Source: an uncultured Eubacteriales bacterium
Lineage (GTDB): Bacteria; Bacillota; Clostridia; Christensenellales; CAG-138
Reading direction: 5' to 3'
Length of the DNA: 39,179 nt
Assembly: GCA_900546845.1 (NCBI GenBank)
Contig: UREK01000019.1
Location: 1-39,179, forward strand
This document shows, piece after piece, positions 1 through 7,362 of this stretch. Within the stretch, counting starts at the first letter, position 1, and each line of letters begins with the position of its first letter. Under the pieces are notes generated by a model, which saw only the letters and a program-made list of their open reading frames with translations, searched no databases and was not told where the DNA came from. The translations under genes were made by a program, and so were the position numbers.

Positions 1-1
1 G

Positions 2-1000
2 GGAACGGATGCCAAACCCTTCACCGTTACGGTGACCGTGAAAGCGGAAAAATATGTAGAGCAGTTCAACAATGAATTCTCCGAAGCAACCCACGAGATT
101 GTTGGTGATAATGCGAAAAACATCACCTTGAAGTTTGTGGGCGGCAACTGGGTGATTGATGGTACCTCTGATGTGACCTTTACCGTTCAGGAGAAGTCCG
201 ACAAACCGGAGCAGCCTGAGACGCCGACGTTCGAGCAAATTAGCGATGCGCTGTTCGTGGAACTCATCTGCACAGAAAAGGGCGAAGCATCCGGCCACTC
301 CGCAATTTTCGCAAACGATAAATTTGAGAACAGCCAGATACTGGAAGGCACTCTCTTTGAGAACAGCATCACGCCGGGCAATGTGGAATATGATGCCGCG
401 TTAGGGAAATGGGTCTGCAACATCACTGTTGACTCCACGCCCTATCTCGCTGCGATGAACAAGAACCACCCCAATCCCCAGCACCGCCTTGCGGCCGGCC
501 AACCGCAAAGCGAAACTGTGACACTGGTATATGATAACTCCGCCAGCACTATGCCATGGTACCTCCCCGGTACAGAGCGGTTGAGAGTAGAGCATCATAT
601 AGCAAACCCCGTCAAGTTCCGCATCACCTGCGAAACTTTCACCCCGGTTTACCCGAAGGAATACTGCTACATTGACGCTACCGCGACGGGCGGTGGCTCC
701 ATCTCCCCCAAGGGTACCGTGCGCGTCCCGGTCTATGACGACCAGACCTTCTACATGCTTGCCGAACCCGGCTACGCCCTCGTAGACGTGCTGGTGGACG
801 GCGTGAGCGTCGGCGCGGTCGGAAGCTACACCTTCCGGTCCGTGACCCGCCACCATACCATCCACGCGGTATTCCAGCCCCTCTCCGCCCTGCCTCCGCA
901 GACGGGCGGCGACTCCACCGCAGTTCTGTTCCACGGCATGGGTCTGATCCTCACGGCATGCGCCGCGTTTGTCTGCCTGCACCGCAGGAAAGAGAATTAA
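2..1000 (+). CDS. Sortase-anchored surface protein, 5'-truncated by the window
   Basis: The reading frame is open to the left edge, so only the C-terminal ~332 residues are visible. They are secreted-type sequence: beta-rich segments with a Pro/Glu linker (around base 215), then a ~70-residue module near bases 670-880 with the pattern GGGSISPKG...PGYALVDVLVDG...YTF..V...HTIHAVF. That pattern fits the divergent InlB B-repeat family. The C terminus is a sorting signal: PPQTGG, a ~20-residue hydrophobic segment, then the basic tail HRRKEN. The motif is PPQTG rather than canonical LPXTG, resembling the (S/P)PXTG signals known for clostridial class B sortases. Likely role: covalently wall-attached adhesin or matrix protein; no ligand can be named. 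A strong hairpin follows the stop codon. Confidence 0.85.
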   Translation, partial: GTDAKPFTVTVTVKAEKYVEQFNNEFSEATHEIVGDNAKNITLKFVGGNWVIDGTSDVTFTVQEKSDKPEQPETPTFEQISDALFVELICTEKGEASGHSAIFANDKFENSQILEGTLFENSITPGNVEYDAALGKWVCNITVDSTPYLAAMNKNHPNPQHRLAAGQPQSETVTLVYDNSASTMPWYLPGTERLRVEHHIANPVKFRITCETFTPVYPKEYCYIDATATGGGSISPKGTVRVPVYDDQTFYMLAEPGYALVDVLVDGVSVGAVGSYTFRSVTRHHTIHAVFQPLSALPPQTGGDSTAVLFHGMGLILTACAAFVCLHRRKEN

Positions 1001-1020
1001 CCGGAATACACCTGAAACGA

Positions 1021-1051
1021 AAAGCGGGGCGGCAGTTTGCCGCCCCGCTTT
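1021..1051 (+). terminator. Hairpin terminator after surface protein gene
   Basis: Perfect 14-bp stem (AAAGCGGGGCGGCA with its complement) around a GTT loop, 20 bases after the stop codon. The T-run is only three bases long, so it may terminate weakly or act as a 3' stabiliser. Confidence 0.7.
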
Positions 1052-1080
1052 GGCTGTCGCCGCAAGGCATAGGGGAACTC

Positions 1081-1338
1081 CCTCCGTCAGCGCTTGCGCT
1101 GCTGGAATACGGCGATCCCCCGGCATGCTAACTCATGCCACCCCCTTTCAAAAAGGGGGCGTTTGGGAGTGATGAACTCCAACGGATTTCGTATTCGGGC
1201 GGCGTGCGGGAGCGCACACCCCAAAAGGCTCCTTTGGCAAAGGAGCTGTCCGCGAAGCGGACTGAGGATTGTCCTTATTCGCGCGGCCATTGCGAACTGT
1301 GGGCCTGTCATGGCGTAAGCCATGACTGAGGATTGTTC
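1081..1338 (+). repeat. Hairpin-rich intergenic repeat array, copy A
   Basis: This fills most of the 357-base gap between the surface protein and the PP2C gene. The core (1111-1274) begins GGCGATCC and ends GACTGAGGATTGTCC. Inside are hairpins: GGCATG..CATGCC, CCCCCTTT..AAAGGGGG, GCTCCTTTG..CAAAGGAGC and GTCCGC-GAA-GCGGAC. Two extra units flank the core: CAGCGC-TT-GCGCTG on the left (from about 1087) and GTCATGGC-GTAA-GCCATGAC followed by another GACTGAGGATTGTTC on the right. Related arrays lie at 30981-31256 (opposite orientation) and 34305-34478. I do not recognise a named family. Short ORFs here are translated repeat, not genes. Confidence 0.85.
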
Positions 1339-1357
1339 CCGCCGCTGCGGCGTGGGT

Positions 1358-2119
1358 TCATCCCTGCGCCGTAACGATTACCGCCGTCCGGTCGTCCATC
1401 CAGCCTTCCGCCTTTTCAAATGCCATTGCCCGCGCGAGCAGCATGCCCGCGTCCATGCCGGCAAGCTCCTCCGCAGGCGTTGCCGCGAGGAACGCGTCCA
1501 GCCCGTCCGTGCAGAGCAGCACGCGGTCCCCGGCCGCAAGCGGCAGCGCCCCCATGCGCAGGAAGCGCATCGCGCCCGCCTGCCCGTTCCAAACGCCATA
1601 CCCGCACGGATGTTCCGCGTTGTTGCAGATATGCAGGCGGATCTCATCGGAGGTGAACTCCTTCCGGCGGCGGTGTACCTCCGCCGTCTGCGGCACGGTG
1701 AAATACGCTGCCGCCCCGCCGGAAAGCAGGAGCCCGTTGGAATCCCCAACGTATGCATAATGCAGCGCATCGCCGCAAAAGAGCGCCAGCACACCGACCG
1801 TCCCAGGTAAAAACGCAGAAGGAAAGCCTGCGTTTGCCTGCGCGACGGCAGCGTTTCCCGCCTGCGCCGCGCGCAGCAGGCGCGTTTGCGGTGTTTCCCC
1901 CGGCGCTGCGGAGAGCGCCGCCCGCGCCGCGTCCGCGAACGCCTCGCACGCAAGGCGCGCGGGGCTTGGATTCGGGTAGCGGCCGTTCTCCCGATCCCGC
2001 GTCACGCCGTCGAGCACTATGGCCGCGCCCTGCGCCGGGTCAAACCAGAAATAATCCTCGTTGGGCTTATCCGCATAATGGCTGTTGCGCCGCGTATCCC
2101 CAAGCATCGTAAACTGCAT
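1358..2119 (-). CDS. PP2C-family serine/threonine protein phosphatase
   Basis: A 253-residue single-domain PPM/PP2C-type phosphatase, close to the usual bacterial length. The metal-binding framework is visible: NEDYFWFD (20-27), VLDG (35-38), YVGDSNG (123-129), CTDG (203-206) and the C-terminal DDRT (242-245). In this family the aspartates bind two Mn/Mg ions and remove phosphate from Ser/Thr. No membrane segment or signal peptide is seen, so it should be cytosolic. No Hanks-type kinase lies beside it, so its substrate is unknown. The start at 2119 has a GGGAAG-like site upstream, and a good promoter lies at 2152-2180. It is divergent from the CdaR gene. Confidence 0.85.
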   Translation of the reverse strand: MQFTMLGDTRRNSHYADKPNEDYFWFDPAQGAAIVLDGVTRDRENGRYPNPSPARLACEAFADAARAALSAAPGETPQTRLLRAAQAGNAAVAQANAGFPSAFLPGTVGVLALFCGDALHYAYVGDSNGLLLSGGAAAYFTVPQTAEVHRRRKEFTSDEIRLHICNNAEHPCGYGVWNGQAGAMRFLRMGALPLAAGDRVLLCTDGLDAFLAATPAEELAGMDAGMLLARAMAFEKAEGWMDDRTAVIVTAQG

Positions 2120-2151
2120 AAAGCCAATCTTCCCTTCCCCGTTTTTTATTT

Positions 2152-2180
2152 ATTCTAGCGCCCTCCCCACCGTATGGCAA
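2152..2180 (-). promoter_or_regulatory. Sigma-A-type promoter of the PP2C gene
   Basis: On the minus strand: TTGCCA, 17 bases, TAGAAT, about 33 bases before the ATG. Confidence 0.6.
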
Positions 2181-2231
2181 GCCGGAAGTGCCTTTCTTCC
2201 CGCAGCGCCCGCGCCCTGCAAATGGAAATGC

Positions 2232-2260
2232 TTGTAAAATTCCCGTTCGGGTGATAACAT
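2232..2260 (+). promoter_or_regulatory. Candidate promoter for the CdaR gene
   Basis: TTGTAA, 17 bases, TAACAT on the plus strand. This would leave a ~220-base leader before the regulator gene. Nothing else definite was seen in the 369-base gap 2120-2488 apart from the opposing promoter. Confidence 0.4.
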
Positions 2261-2488
2261 ATTTATAGAAACGGCAGTAAGGCGTGCGGGCGCACCCCCT
2301 GCCAATTTATGCGCCCGCGGCTGCTTTACCCCCAAAGCTGTATTTTCACGAAAACGAACCGTCCTCTTTTGCGGCACACCCGCCGCGCGCAGCAAACTGT
2401 ATATCCCGAACGAGCCCCTCTGCCGGAACACGCGGTTCCGGCGTACCCTGATCTTTCGTCTTACGCATAATCATACAATAAGTGAGGG

Positions 2489-3574
2489 ATGCGCTTGGCA
2501 GAAACAGCTTTCCAAAAAATATTGCTCGAAATCAAGCCCGAGATTCCATTTACCCTTGGCATCACGGATGCGGACGGGCAAGTCGTTTCCTGTACCGAGC
2601 CCGCGCGGATCGGAACCCGCATGCCGGAGGCGATCGCCTTCTTCGGCTCAGGGCGGGATGCCGGTACGTTCGCGGAGTATACTTTCCGCAAGCTGGACTG
2701 CGGCGGCGTAAACCACGCCATTTTTGCCGGGCATACGGGCGCAGCCGCAAGCATTGCCTGCGGCATGGCCGCCATCACCATCGAAAAAAGCAAGCTCTTT
2801 TTCAGCGAACGGAATCAACGGACGGCATTCGTCAAGAAAGTGCTTCTGGAAAACGTCCTCCCCGAATGGGCGCACGCACGGGCGCGCGAAATGCGCATCC
2901 GCAGCGACGTCCCCCGCGCCGTGTTCCTCGTGCGCACAAGCGACCGGCAGGACGCGACGGTAATAGAGCTTTTGCAGCGGATGTTCCCAAACGAGGCCCG
3001 GGATTTCGTGGTCACGATCAGCGAAACCGAGGTCGCGTTGGTCAAGGAGCTCCAGCAGGCGGAAGGTGACGAGGCGGCCCGTATCGCGCGTCAGATCGAC
3101 TCTGCCGTCGCGGAGGAGCTCGGCTTGCGCCATACGGTTGGCGTAAGCACGGTCGCCGAACGCTTTCCGGAGATCGCCTGCGCGCTGCAGGAAGCGCAGA
3201 CGGCCGCCAGCATCTGCCGCATTTTCAGCAATGAGTTGACGGTAGCGCATTTTGAATCCCTTGGCATCGGGCGTCTGATTTACCAGCTTCCTGCCGGCCA
3301 GTGCGAAATGTTCCTTTCCGAGGTATTCCGCGGCGATGCGGCAAACGTGCTCGACCCGGAGACGCTCTTCACCGTGCAGGTATTCTTTGAAAACAACCTG
3401 AACATCTCCGAGGCGGCGCGGCGCCTGTTCATCCACCGCAACACACTCGTATACCGCCTGGAGAAAATCAAAAAGCTCACGGGGCTCGACCTGCGCAAGT
3501 TCGATCACGCCATCGTGTTCCAGATGGCGCTGATGGTGAAGAAGCAGCTGGAGGTCTCGCAGGAGCGCAGCTGA
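2489..3574 (+). CDS. CdaR/PucR-family transcriptional regulator
   Basis: A 361-residue protein with a sugar-diacid-recognition-type N-terminal domain (first ~130 residues, TLGITDADGQVVSCTEPARIG) and a C-terminal PucR-type helix-turn-helix (about 290-350: FFENNLNISEAARRLFIHRNTLVYRLEKI). CdaR proteins sense small carboxylates such as glycerate or sugar diacids and usually activate uptake or catabolic genes. No such catabolic genes are adjacent, so the target is unknown; the downstream peptide importer is one possibility. The start is uncertain: GAGGG at 2484-2488 is ideally spaced for a TTG at 2495 rather than the ATG at 2489, a two-residue difference. A strong terminator follows. Confidence 0.88.
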   Translation: MRLAETAFQKILLEIKPEIPFTLGITDADGQVVSCTEPARIGTRMPEAIAFFGSGRDAGTFAEYTFRKLDCGGVNHAIFAGHTGAAASIACGMAAITIEKSKLFFSERNQRTAFVKKVLLENVLPEWAHARAREMRIRSDVPRAVFLVRTSDRQDATVIELLQRMFPNEARDFVVTISETEVALVKELQQAEGDEAARIARQIDSAVAEELGLRHTVGVSTVAERFPEIACALQEAQTAASICRIFSNELTVAHFESLGIGRLIYQLPAGQCEMFLSEVFRGDAANVLDPETLFTVQVFFENNLNISEAARRLFIHRNTLVYRLEKIKKLTGLDLRKFDHAIVFQMALMVKKQLEVSQERS

Positions 3575-3580
3575 TCCAAT

Positions 3581-3631
3581 GCAAAAAGAAAACCTGGCTG
3601 CAAGCACAGTGCGGCCAGGTTTTTCTTTTGC
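3581..3631 (+). terminator. Terminator after cdaR-like gene
   Basis: Long stem GCAAAAAGAAAACCTGGC paired with GCCAGGTTTTTCTTTTGC, starting 6 bases after the stop codon. The descending arm carries TTTTT. Confidence 0.85.
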
Positions 3632-3698
3632 ATAAAATGCCAAATTCCTTTGTGCAGATTTCATAAAATTTTGTCGATGATTTTATAGGGTATCACCA

Positions 3699-3727
3699 TA
3701 GACTATGTCCGTATATACTTGTATAAT
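3699..3727 (+). promoter_or_regulatory. Promoter with overlapping palindrome
   Basis: TAGACT, 17 bases, TATAAT. The -35 region overlaps the perfect palindrome CATAG-A-CTATG (about 3697-3707), a possible operator. It lies in the 339-base gap 3575-3913 and would drive the membrane protein at 3914. Confidence 0.5.
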
Positions 3728-3794
3728 TAGCTATCATAGCCGGGGATAAATAGATATTTATGCGTATTCCCGTAGTTTCTTTTTATTATATATA

Positions 3795-3824
3795 CATTGG
3801 TATATTAACCATTGGTATATTAAC
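3795..3824 (+). repeat. Tandem 15-bp direct repeat
   Basis: CATTGGTATATTAAC occurs twice in immediate succession. It lies downstream of the TATAAT at 3722 and ~90 bases before the membrane protein gene, so it may be a paired protein-binding site in the leader. Two copies are too few to call a larger array. Confidence 0.7.
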
Positions 3825-3913
3825 GTTTTTGTACCGGCACGGATACGCCATGCCGACTTCGCATTGATCGCAGACCTAAAGCTACGACTTTTGAAAGCAG
3901 GAAGCGTTTGCCG

Positions 3914-4303
3914 ATGACCGTTATGGCTTCATTGAAAAAGTTCTGGAAAACCGCCGTGATCCTTTTCGTTATCGGGCTGGTTCTGTCTTTTATTTTAAAA
4001 AATAATTTCGCGGTTTCAGGCCTGGTATTCGTTGCGGATCTCCTTTTTACGGTTTCGGTGGTGTTTCTCGCTTGGGGATTGATCCACCTGATTGGGAATA
4101 TGGATCTGTTTGCCGGCATGATTTACGGCACAAAGTGCCTCATGAAGCTCATCCGCGGCAAGCAGGATCCCTCGCAGGCGATGCGGGATGGTTATTTGGA
4201 ATACCTGAAAACCCGCCGCCGCCACGCAGACGTCCCCATGCTCCTGCTGTTTGCAGCCGGCTTTTTCGTTTTATCGGTTCTCGTTTCGCTCCTCGCCGCT
4301 TAA
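3914..4303 (+). CDS. Small integral membrane protein, DUF3899-like
   Basis: About 129 residues with three hydrophobic segments: near 11-28 (AVILFVIGLVLSFIL), 35-60 (VSGLVFVADLLFTVSVVFLAWGLI) and a C-terminal one (LLLFAAGFFVLSVLVSLLA). A basic loop lies between the last two. Layout and length resemble the uncharacterised DUF3899 family of Bacillota; I make that match from pattern only. The ATG at 3914 is preferred because an AGGAAG site is about 10 bases upstream; a TTG at 3908 and an ATG at 3923 are alternatives. No function can be assigned. It is separated from the importer genes by 188 bases. Confidence 0.65.
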   Translation: MTVMASLKKFWKTAVILFVIGLVLSFILKNNFAVSGLVFVADLLFTVSVVFLAWGLIHLIGNMDLFAGMIYGTKCLMKLIRGKQDPSQAMRDGYLEYLKTRRRHADVPMLLLFAAGFFVLSVLVSLLAA

Positions 4304-4443
4304 AGCGGCGCGCTGATTTAGCGTTTTGCAGAAAACGTAAAATCAAAGAAATATATAGACTATCGGCTACCCCAACAGCGTATATCCTCAGATTTCCCAT
4401 AGGCGCCGCATTCGTATCCGCACCCCAAGCGGAACGGATGCGC

Positions 4444-4463
4444 GAACCGGTTTCAACCGGTTC
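4444..4463. promoter_or_regulatory. Perfect palindrome in the importer leader
   Basis: GAACCGGTT-TC-AACCGGTTC is a 9-bp perfect inverted repeat with a 2-base centre, ending ~28 bases before the binding-protein ATG. It could be a repressor operator (AACCGGTT half-sites) or a short leader hairpin. The rest of 4304-4491 shows one AT-rich imperfect hairpin (4315-4344) and no convincing promoter. Confidence 0.5.
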
Positions 4464-4491
4464 CAAACAAAACCGAAAAGGAGAGGACAAA

Positions 4492-6315
4492 ATGAAGAAA
4501 AACAGACTTGTAGCCCTGATCCTGGCAGCGCTGTTCGTCCTGACAACGCTGGCCGCCTGTACGCCCACGACGACCACCGACCCCACCAACGCCCCTGTGA
4601 CGACCGGCGACCCGGCCACGGTTGATCCGACGCCGGACCAGCCCGGAACCACCACCGAAAAGGTATACCGCACCTATATGGGTACGGACTGCCCGATCAT
4701 GAACGGCCATGACTCCGTCGAGACTTCGCTCCAGACGCCGCATGACTACTGCTCCGGCTTCCTCTTCCGCACCTATCCCGGCGAAGACGGCCTGAGCTAT
4801 GTCTACATCCCCGACCTCGCCGCCGAGCTTCCCATCCAGGTGGATGAGGAAGGCCGCGTCTGGCAGTTCAAGCTCCGCGAGGAAGCCTGCTGGCACAACG
4901 GCGAACCCATCAATGCCGATACCTGGATCTACAGCCTGAAGAACCTGATCGACCCGGTTCTTGCCAACAAGATGGGCGGCATGTTCGCGGACTACATCCT
5001 TAACGGCAAGGATTACTTCATGCAGGGCACCGCCGGTACCGTGGCTTGGGAAGACGTCGGCATCAAGAAGATCGACGACTATACCCTCGAGATCACCTAC
5101 GTTGACGTAAAAACCCAGCACACCGCCTGCACGCCGTTCACCGGCCGCGACATGGCGCCCGTTTATGAGCCCTACTATGAGGCCGGCATGAACGATACCC
5201 GCACCGAGACCACCTACGGCACCACGCTCGATAACTGGATGGGCTGCGGCCCGTACTTCTTCGAAACCTGGACCTATGACTCCATCCAGGTCTACAAGAA
5301 GAACCCCGACCATTGGCTTGCCGACCTGTTCAACTATGACACGGTCGAAGTCCGCATCGTTCCTGAGATGAACGCCCGCGTTGAGCTTTGGGAGAGCGGC
5401 ATGCTCGACAGCCTCACCCCCGACGCCAACACGCTGGAAACCTACCTGGACGACAGCCGCCTGGTTTCCTATCCGTCCCTTTCCGTGTACCACATCGACA
5501 TCAACTGCAAGAACCCGGACAATCCGATCTGCGGCAGCGTTGCATACCGCAAGGCGATCTACCACGCGGTTGACCGCGCCACTCTCGCGGAATACATCTT
5601 CGGCCACATGATTCCCTCCGGCGTCTATGTCAACGAGCTTGCCGGCATCGAGTCTGCGGATCACCTGACCTACCGCGAAAGCAAATACGGCAAGGCCGTG
5701 ACCGACCTGGTAGAATCCTGGGGCCCCTATGGATACAACCCCGAGATGGCGCTTGACTACCTCAAGCAGGCATATGCCGAGTGCAACGTGAGCGAAGATA
5801 CCGTCATCACCATCAAGATGGCCATCGACGAATCCGACGCCACGTGGAAGGCCTGCGCGGAATTCTTCCAGGAAGAGTTCCCGAAGATCTTCAACGGCAT
5901 GGTCCAGGTCGAGATCGTCACCTATGCCGGCATGGGAGCTGGTGACTTCAAGTCCACCGGCGACGACAAGTGGGACTTCAGCCCCAACGACTGGACGCGC
6001 AGCCTCTCCCGCACGTATCCCTACCAGTGCTTCTACTACTACCTGAGCACCTATGGTTCTCACCCCAACAACTTCTTCGACGAGGAATTCGAGGCTCAGT
6101 TCGCTTACTGCGATACGCAGGAGGTCAAGAACGATTACGAGACGCTCCTGGCCGAGACGCAGAAACTTGAGGAGATCTACCTCGAAAAGGTGATCCAGGT
6201 TCCCGTTGTTCAGGTCGTCAACTATGAACTGTTCTCCGATCATCTCCAGCTGCCTGTGTCCACCTACGTTCCTGGATTCGGCTGGGGCGCGATCTACGGC
6301 GACATCGTAGAGTAA
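4492..6315 (+). CDS. Peptide ABC transporter substrate-binding lipoprotein (family 5)
   Basis: 607 residues. It starts with a lipoprotein signal (MKKNRLVALILAALFVL, then TLAAC, with Cys at ~23) and a Thr/Pro-rich linker, so it should be tethered to the outer face of the membrane. The body has OppA/DppA-type (SBP_bac_5) features: WQFKLREEACWHNGEPINADTWIYSLK, a DDYTLEITY segment and VAYRKAIYHAVDRATL. The start is set by AGGAGAGG 6 bases upstream and the signal peptide; the open frame upstream of it is not coding. It is first in a five-gene importer cluster and delivers oligopeptides or dipeptides to the permeases encoded downstream. The ligand cannot be told from sequence. A hairpin follows, as is common after highly expressed binding proteins. 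Confidence 0.93.
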   Translation: MKKNRLVALILAALFVLTTLAACTPTTTTDPTNAPVTTGDPATVDPTPDQPGTTTEKVYRTYMGTDCPIMNGHDSVETSLQTPHDYCSGFLFRTYPGEDGLSYVYIPDLAAELPIQVDEEGRVWQFKLREEACWHNGEPINADTWIYSLKNLIDPVLANKMGGMFADYILNGKDYFMQGTAGTVAWEDVGIKKIDDYTLEITYVDVKTQHTACTPFTGRDMAPVYEPYYEAGMNDTRTETTYGTTLDNWMGCGPYFFETWTYDSIQVYKKNPDHWLADLFNYDTVEVRIVPEMNARVELWESGMLDSLTPDANTLETYLDDSRLVSYPSLSVYHIDINCKNPDNPICGSVAYRKAIYHAVDRATLAEYIFGHMIPSGVYVNELAGIESADHLTYRESKYGKAVTDLVESWGPYGYNPEMALDYLKQAYAECNVSEDTVITIKMAIDESDATWKACAEFFQEEFPKIFNGMVQVEIVTYAGMGAGDFKSTGDDKWDFSPNDWTRSLSRTYPYQCFYYYLSTYGSHPNNFFDEEFEAQFAYCDTQEVKNDYETLLAETQKLEEIYLEKVIQVPVVQVVNYELFSDHLQLPVSTYVPGFGWGAIYGDIVE

Positions 6316-6351
6316 GCCTTGCTTTAAGGCCAAGACTGTAAACTAGTGCAG

Positions 6352-6381
6352 GGGGCATGGTGCCTTGGGGCACCATGCCTC
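6352..6381 (+). terminator. Hairpin between binding protein and permease genes
   Basis: GCATGGTGCC-TTGG-GGCACCATGC is a perfect 10-bp stem extended by G-C pairs and followed by CATTTTAT. It probably stabilises the upstream mRNA or lets only part of transcription through, so binding protein exceeds permease. Confidence 0.7.
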
Positions 6382-6411
6382 ATTTTATAAAACTTTGTAT
6401 CGGAGGATTCG

Positions 6412-7362
6412 ATGTTTAAGTATATTTTGAAACGCTTCGGCGCAATGCTGCTGACGCTGTTTCTTATAATGACATTGTCCTTTTTGGTAATCCGGCTCAT
6501 GCCCATGAGCATATTTGAAAACCCGGAGACTCCGCCGGAAATTCAGAAGCTGCTCATGGCCGAGATGCATTTGGACAAGCCCATGGCGGTGCAGTATTTT
6601 TATTTCATCAAAGGCATTGTTACCGAAGGTGAATTCGGCACCTCCGTCAAGGTCCGCCCTGGCCTGGACGTGTTTGAGATCCTTTCCACCCGCATCCCTC
6701 CCACCGTTCTTCTGAATGTGATGTCCCTGCTGATCTCGATCCCGCTCGGCATCATATTCGGCACCCTTGCCGCACTCAAGCGGAACAAGGCGACCGACAA
6801 CATCATATCCTTCTTGATCGTCATATGTATTTCGGTGCCAAGTTTCGTGTTCGCCTCCCTGCTGCAATACGTGCTGACCTTTAAGCTCCCGCTTTTCCCA
6901 ACCCTGTATGACACGCAGGCTACCACCTTCGCTGCGAAGATGCATTCCCTCGCGCTCCCGATTCTCGCGCTCGCCCTTGGCCCGATTGCAACCATCGCGC
7001 GGTACCTTCGCGGTGAACTGATCGAAACCCTTTCCAGCGAATATCTTCTTCTTGCGCGAACAAAGGGGCTGACCCGCACCCAGGCAACCGTGCGCCATGC
7101 GTTCCGCAACAGCCTCGTGCCGATTGCAAACACCATCATCCCCCTCATCACGGGCATCATGGGCGGTTCCCTTGTTATAGAGAAAATGTTTGCAGTCCCC
7201 GGAATGGGCGGCTTGCTCATTGACTCCATACTGGCGGGCGACCACTTTCTCACTGTCGCGCTGCTCATTTTCTATTCGACTATATCCCTTTGCACAATCC
7301 TTATCGTGGATATTTCCTACGGCATCATCGATCCGCGCATAAGGGTAGGAGGTGGAAAATGA
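6412..7362 (+). CDS. oppB: Peptide ABC transporter permease, OppB/DppB type
   Basis: 316 residues with an N-terminal membrane segment (MFKYILKRFGAMLLTLFLIMTLSFLVIRLMP), typical of this family, and a six-helix permease core. The cytoplasmic EAA-type loop is visible as YLLLARTKGLTRTQATVRHAFRNSL, followed by G..GGSLVIEKMFAVPGMGGLL. This loop contacts the ATPases. GGAGG sits 5 bases before the ATG. The last codon overlaps the next gene in an ATGA junction, so the two permeases are translationally coupled. Whether the system prefers di- or oligopeptides cannot be decided. Confidence 0.92.
   Translation: MFKYILKRFGAMLLTLFLIMTLSFLVIRLMPMSIFENPETPPEIQKLLMAEMHLDKPMAVQYFYFIKGIVTEGEFGTSVKVRPGLDVFEILSTRIPPTVLLNVMSLLISIPLGIIFGTLAALKRNKATDNIISFLIVICISVPSFVFASLLQYVLTFKLPLFPTLYDTQATTFAAKMHSLALPILALALGPIATIARYLRGELIETLSSEYLLLARTKGLTRTQATVRHAFRNSLVPIANTIIPLITGIMGGSLVIEKMFAVPGMGGLLIDSILAGDHFLTVALLIFYSTISLCTILIVDISYGIIDPRIRVGGGK

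Noticed and set aside
1087..1329. Several 64-78-codon ORFs on both strands
   Set aside because: They are translations of repeat copy A; the same peptide reappears from copies B and C.
3795..3824. Possible CRISPR or satellite array
   Set aside because: Only two abutting 15-bp copies and no spacers.
4072..4491. N-terminal extension of the binding-protein frame by 140 codons
   Set aside because: It overlaps the membrane protein gene and non-coding leader; the signal peptide and AGGAGAGG set the start at 4492.
4453..6333. 626-codon minus-strand frame opposite the binding lipoprotein
   Set aside because: Antisense shadow; the plus strand has a lipobox, ribosome binding site and family motifs.
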